From assembly GCA_002732675.1 (NCBI GenBank), contig NVRR01000189.1, forward strand, positions 1 through 6,497: DNA of 6,497 nt. The letters run 5' to 3'. This DNA is from Sneathiella sp. GTDB lineage: Bacteria; Pseudomonadota; Alphaproteobacteria; Sneathiellales; Sneathiellaceae. The position numbers and the translations under genes are program-made. Shown piece after piece: positions 1 through 4,100 of the stretch. A model generated the notes under the pieces. The model worked only from the letters and a program-made list of their open reading frames with translations. It searched no databases and had not been told where the DNA came from. Every line of letters starts with the position of its first letter. The stretch's first letter is position 1.

Positions 1-491
1 GCCACATTCCCCTGCAAAACAACGCCGAGATTGGCTCCGTTCAACAAACCAAGGGTCTGTTTCTTCACTGCCTTGGGAGGCGACGGTTTCTTCTTCGGGA
101 GTATCTTGACCTGCGGTTGAGCAGCGATCTTTGCTGTGGTGACAGGCGGAGCGGGTTTGGCCGGAGCTGGAACCGCCGCGGCAATATCGGCAGGCGTCTG
201 CGGGCGCGGCTCAAATACTTCGAGCGTCTGGATGACGGCCCATCCAGCTAGCGCCAGAACGGACATAATACCCAATACAGGTTTCCGGGACCAACTATGA
301 CCGCGAAACAAAGCCGCAATCATTGTCCCGGCGACAAGTGAAATGATCGCACAGACGCCCAGAGCAAGCGTGTCCTGGCCATCGGATCCACTAAAGACGG
401 CGGAATACTTAAAAAGAAGCTGTAGCAACAGCGCAAAAACAAGCGCAGATAGCAGAACAACCAGTAGAATTCGAAAAGTATTTCTGAGCAT
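1..491 (-). CDS. Unrecognised membrane protein with Pro/Ala/Lys-rich tail (C-terminus cut by window edge)
   Basis: I do not recognise this protein. An open - strand frame begins at the ATG at 491-489 and continues for 163 codons to the left edge with no stop, so its C-terminus is missing. Three hydrophobic segments are visible: residues about 7-27 (a Leu/Val-rich stretch behind an Arg-containing N-terminus, so a signal anchor is possible), about 42-62, and about 72-90. Residues 95-144 form a flexible Pro/Ala/Lys-rich linker with a KKK at 133-135, typical of a tether leading to a soluble domain, here probably periplasmic. The last visible residues (145-163) include LGLLNGANLGVVLQGN, perhaps the start of that domain, with no family I can name. 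The start is supported by a G-run at 501-505, nine bases before the ATG. The gene is divergent from the megasynthase, so a shared function is not implied. It is probably real because hydrophobic periodicity and linker composition are coherent along the whole frame. Confidence 0.72.
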   Translation of the reverse strand, partial: MLRNTFRILLVVLLSALVFALLLQLLFKYSAVFSGSDGQDTLALGVCAIISLVAGTMIAALFRGHSWSRKPVLGIMSVLALAGWAVIQTLEVFEPRPQTPADIAAAVPAPAKPAPPVTTAKIAAQPQVKILPKKKPSPPKAVKKQTLGLLNGANLGVVLQGNV

Positions 492-495
492 TCCG

Positions 496-511
496 CAATT
501 CCCCCGAATTG
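496..511 (-). promoter_or_regulatory. Hairpin presenting the Shine-Dalgarno G-run of the leftward gene
   Basis: In the leftward mRNA sense the order is CAATTC, GGGG, GAATTG, CGGA, then ATG at 491. CAATTC and GAATTG pair perfectly (6 bp) and leave the GGGG in a 4-base loop. The G-run (501-505) is the only credible ribosome binding site for this start, with a spacing of nine bases. A third copy of the hexamer GAATTG (+ strand) sits at 517-522, eleven bases from the copy at 506-511, so the element might instead be a protein-binding site. The stem is A/T-rich and weak, and a regulatory role is inference. Confidence 0.35.
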
Positions 512-541
512 AAACAGAATTGCCTGACCATAGGCCTCGCT

Positions 542-547
542 ATTATA
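542..547 (-). promoter_or_regulatory. Putative -10 box for the leftward membrane-protein gene
   Basis: On the - strand positions 547-542 read TATAAT, a perfect match to the sigma-70 type -10 consensus, within a 60-bp stretch (541-600) of about 22% G+C. Transcription would begin near 535 and give a leader of roughly 44 bases before the ATG at 491. The hexamer 17 bp upstream (TTCTCT on the - strand) is a poor -35 box, so an activator may be needed or the match may be chance in AT-rich DNA. Confidence 0.4.
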
Positions 548-840
548 TAAGAGTAATTAACTGTAGAGAAAATAACAACCTGAAATCTATTTGTTGTATT
601 ATTGTTCTCTCCTTCTCTAACGGTAATCCTCCCTGTTTTTATGACGAGTGGAGGAGCTCCCATAGCCATACAAGTATCCACCGTCCCAATAGGGTTCAGT
701 CCCGACACTGCCTAATAGTAAAACCGGGGTCTGCGGGTAAAATGCAGGGGCCGTTTCTTTGGCGCCCCGGCCGAATTGATGCACGTCAAAGCTTCAATCA
801 CATTGTCACCAAGTTGGTAATCCGATTTGTCAATATTAAC

Positions 841-900
841 TAAATAGTTTATTAAGTTTTTAGACGTATTATTTCCTATTATTGGCGTTTCTATATTGTG
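841..900 (+). promoter_or_regulatory. AT-rich probable promoter zone for the megasynthase transcript
   Basis: This 60-bp stretch has about 23% G+C, in sharp contrast to the coding DNA. It contains several -10-like hexamers on the + strand: TATTAT at 867-872, TATTAT at 877-882, and TATATT at 892-897. The first two belong to a direct repeat of TATTATT with a 10-bp period (867-873 and 877-883), about one helical turn. None has a convincing TTGACA-like box 16-18 bp upstream, so the exact promoter cannot be picked. It lies just upstream of the possible leader ORF at 917 and 200-270 bp upstream of the megasynthase start. Confidence 0.3.
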
Positions 901-916
901 AGACGATAGGATTTTT

Positions 917-1078
917 ATGTTAGTTGTAGAAAAACCATCGGCATTTCAGGAAAGACGGTCATCCGTCTGGAATTTCCATGAATGGCTGCATAAACTCTCT
1001 TTCTCGCATTTCCCCTCATGCGCAGAATGCTGCTTTTCGGCGCCAGCTTTTAGGCGGGCCTATTTCTCTTTTTCATAA
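917..1078 (+). CDS. Possible small leader ORF, 53 residues, upstream of the megasynthase
   Basis: An ATG at 917 opens a 53-residue frame ending in TAA at 1076-1078, beginning MLVVEKPSAFQERR and ending in FRRAYFSFS. It has an AGGA at 908-911, five bases before the ATG, which is a better ribosome binding site than anything in front of the megasynthase start at 1112. It is in the same reading frame as the megasynthase, separated by its stop and 33 bases. The peptide is rich in Ser, Phe, His and Arg, with a Cys-Ala-Glu-Cys-Cys cluster, has no hydrophobic segment, and matches no family I know. It could be a translated leader that couples or gates expression of the large gene, or a chance frame in untranslated leader. 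No adenylation-domain similarity is visible in it, so it is not simply the broken N-terminus of the next gene. Confidence 0.25.
   Translation: MLVVEKPSAFQERRSSVWNFHEWLHKLSFSHFPSCAECCFSAPAFRRAYFSFS
953..968 (+). repeat. Perfect 6-bp hairpin in the leader of the megasynthase gene
   Basis: AGACGG (953-958) and CCGTCT (963-968) are perfect inverted repeats around the 4-base loop TCAT. The element lies inside the possible leader ORF, about 145 bases before the megasynthase ATG. There is no following T-run, so it is not an intrinsic terminator. It could be an RNA stem or a short operator; the sequence alone does not decide. Confidence 0.3.
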
Positions 1079-1111
1079 AAAACCTGGATAGAAGCAACTG
1101 ATCTCAGCGAT

Positions 1112-4100
1112 ATGACAAATATACAAATACAGCCCAGGCTTACGTCAGTTTGCGAAATTTTCTGCGCACGCGTTCAGCAGTTCGCAGACAATGTCGCAAT
1201 CCGCACAGCGACACAAATCCTGACGTATCAGGAGTTGGACGAACGATCCACAAGCTTGGCGAACTTACTCCTGAGCGAAGGGGTCAAGGAAGGCGACCTG
1301 GTTGGCATCTCGACGGAGCGCCATATCCAGCTACCAGTGGCCCTATTGGCAATTTTAAAAATCGGCGCCGCGTATGTCCCGATCGAGGACAGTTTTCCCG
1401 ACAGCCGCATCGCCTTCATGCTGCGGGACACAAATATCAAACTGTATCTCGGCAATCAAGATGGAATACGGGATCACGGTGTCAAGGTCATCCCGTACAC
1501 GGAATTTCCGCAAGACAACACGGCAGCTTTGGCCTGTCCCGCAACCGCCGAAAGCCCTGCATATATCATGTATACATCGGGCTCTACCGGCAACCCGAAA
1601 GGGGTGCTGATCCCGCATCGGAGCATTATACGGCTCGTTATCGATGCCAATTACATTGATCTCGGACCGGGGGAGAGAATTCTCCTGAATTCTTCCGTGG
1701 CTTTCGATGCGTCAACGCTGGAAATTTGGGGCGCGCTTCTGAACGGCGGCGAACTTGCCATCCCGGATGAAGCTGATCAATCCCTACGCGCTCTTGGTCG
1801 GGCTATCACCGATTTTGAGATTACGACCTTGTGGCTGACGGCTGGTCTTTTCCATGCAATGGTCGATGAGCGACCTGGGGACTTTGCCTCGCTAAAGCAG
1901 TTGCTGACGGGTGGCGACGTGGTATCACCTGTGCAGGCCGGAAAATTATTAGAACTTTGCCCAGATCTGAAGCTAATCAACGGATATGGACCGACCGAGA
2001 ATACGACGTTTACTTGCTGTCATCATATTACCCTTGCCGACGTTAAATCCGGTGGCTCTCTACCCATCGGACAAGCCATCAGCGGAACAGAAATCCATAT
2101 ACTTGATGAAAATCATCAGCCTGTCGAAAGCGGCGAAAAAGGCGAGCTTTGCTGTGGCGGAAAAGGCCTGGCCCTTGGTTATTGGAACAATCCTGAATTG
2201 ACGGCTGAGAAATTTATTGATGCCCCTTGGGATAGCGCGCTCAAGCTTTACCGAACCGGCGATATGGTCAGCATGTCGGCCGATGGTGTCGTATCTTTCG
2301 ATGGCCGTATTGACCAACAGGTCAAAATCCGTGGTTTCCGCGTTGAACTTGGAGAAATCGAGGCGGCGCTGGAAACCCATCCGCTTATTCGTCAGGCCAT
2401 TGTCCTGGCAACCGCCATGAGCGATCATACGGACAAAGTATTAAGCGCCTATTTTATTGCTGAAGAAGAGGGTCTCGACGCGCCTACGCTCCGCCCTTTT
2501 CTCGCCGATCTACTTCCGCCATATGCTATCCCAATTTTCTATCATCAGAGGGAGGCTATCCCGCTGACGCCAAACGGCAAGACGGACCGGAAAAAGCTTA
2601 TAGCGGAAGGCGCTGTAAAACCTTCGGCGAAGGCTCCAAGAAAAGCAAAGAAAGCAAGTGGCAAGCTATCAGACCAAATTGCAGAGGTATTTTCAGAGGT
2701 TCTTGGACTCCCCAATGTCGATCTCAGAACCAACTTTTTTGATCTTGGGGCCAGCTCTTTGCACATCGCCCGCGTCCATGAGAAGCTGAGGTCAAAATTA
2801 TCGCTACGTTTTTCAATCACTGATTTCTTTGAATATACAACCGTTGGTGAGTTATCCGACCATCTGGAAAAGCCGACACCTGATCGGGCTACGGTCGTTC
2901 AGGAGAAGCCCCAGCGCAAACCAGAAAGCGACGATGATTACATCGCTATCATCGGCATGGCCGGGAAATTTCCTGGCGCGCCAGACGTCGATACCTTCTG
3001 GAACAATCTGCTGGAAGGGAAAGAGACAATCTCCCATTTCACAGCAGAGGAGCTGGATTTTGAGAATAAACAGGGCACAGCCGCCCATGAAGATGACCAA
3101 TTTGTTCGCGCCCGCGGTATAATTGACAAATCAGACCATTTTGATGCACATCATTTCGGTATTCCCCCTAAAGAAGCCGAACAGATGGACCCTCAGCACC
3201 GCATCCTGTTGGAATGTGCTCAGGTCGCGCTTGAAAATGCCGGATATGACCCAGATCGTTTTCCGGGCAAAATCGGCGTATTTTCGGGCTCCAGCCAAAA
3301 CTCCTACTTGCTCTATAACCTTTGCTATGATCGTAATTTTACGCAGCAGCTCGCCACTGGATATCCGGTCACGAATTTTCCGGTCCTGTTCGGGAATGAC
3401 AAGGATTTCCTGCCAACCCGTATTGCCTATAAGCTGAACCTTAAGGGACCCGCAATCTCTGTAAATTGCGCCTGCTCCACGTCTCTCGTGGCCGTTGCGC
3501 AAGCGGTCGTGAGCCTTCGGTCAGGGCAGTGTGATATGGCGCTGGCGGGCGGTGTCTCCCTCTCTTTTCCGCAAAAACGGGATTACCTTTATACACAAGA
3601 CGGCATGGCATCCTCCGACGGACATTGCCGGACGTTTGATGCCGAAGCCAGCGGAACCGTATTTGGCGAAGGTGCTGGATTGGTCGCCCTTCGCCGGTTA
3701 AATGACGCGGTTGAGAGCGGTGACAATATCATTGCCATTATCCGGGGCTTCGCCATTAATAATGATGGCGCGGCTAAAGCTGGCTTTGCGGCGCCGAGCG
3801 TCAAAGGTCAAATCGACGTGATTGCCGAAGCCCAGAAAGCATCGGGGACACCCGCACGCAGCATCGGATATGTGGAGGCCCATGGCACCGGCACACCGCT
3901 TGGAGACCCTATTGAGGTCACGGCCCTAACCGCCGCCTTCGCGCAGAGCACTTCGGACAAACAGTTTTGTGCCCTTGGTACCGGGAAAACCAATGTGGGT
4001 CATCTGGACATTGCCGCTGGCGTAACGGGACTTATCAAAACCGCTCTTACAGTGAAGCATGGTGAAATTCCGCCGCTTCTGCATTACACGAAGCCCAATC

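Larger units (their letters stand above)
492..916. other. Divergent intergenic region, left part, no convincing gene
   Basis: No credible gene was seen here. Base composition is uneven: 541-600 and 841-900 are each about 22-23% G+C, while 640-800 is near that of the coding DNA. Overlapping frames exist on both strands, but they read through the membrane-protein gene or give Arg/Ser/His-rich sequence unlike a folded protein. Small symmetric elements include GGAGCTCC (about 653-660), a 5-bp GGGGC/GCCCC stem (747-751 with 764-768), and ACCAAGTTGGT (808-818), an inverted repeat around a single central base. None is followed by a T-run or resembles a family operator I can name. The middle GC-normal part could be a decayed gene remnant, but I cannot identify one. 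Confidence 0.5.

Noticed and set aside
409..708. 99-codon - strand frame overlapping the start of the membrane-protein gene
   Set aside because: It overlaps the better-supported frame starting at 491 in a different phase, crosses the TATAAT at 542-547 and shows no domain-like pattern.
747..768. GGGGC/GCCCC stem considered as a terminator
   Set aside because: The stem is five pairs with a bulge beyond, and no T-run follows on either strand.
343..843. 166-codon + strand frame across the intergenic region
   Set aside because: Its first third lies antisense to the membrane-protein gene, the rest is Arg/Ser/His-rich with no motif, and it crosses both a predicted promoter and a 22% G+C stretch.
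917..1111. Megasynthase N-terminus extended upstream to 917
   Set aside because: A TAA at 1076-1078 interrupts the frame, and the upstream peptide has no adenylation- or condensation-domain similarity.
1139..2611. First domain considered as a fatty-acyl-AMP ligase, as in MycA
   Set aside because: It has the amino-acid A-domain motif set with the Asp199 and Lys490 anchors and a readable valine-like pocket code.
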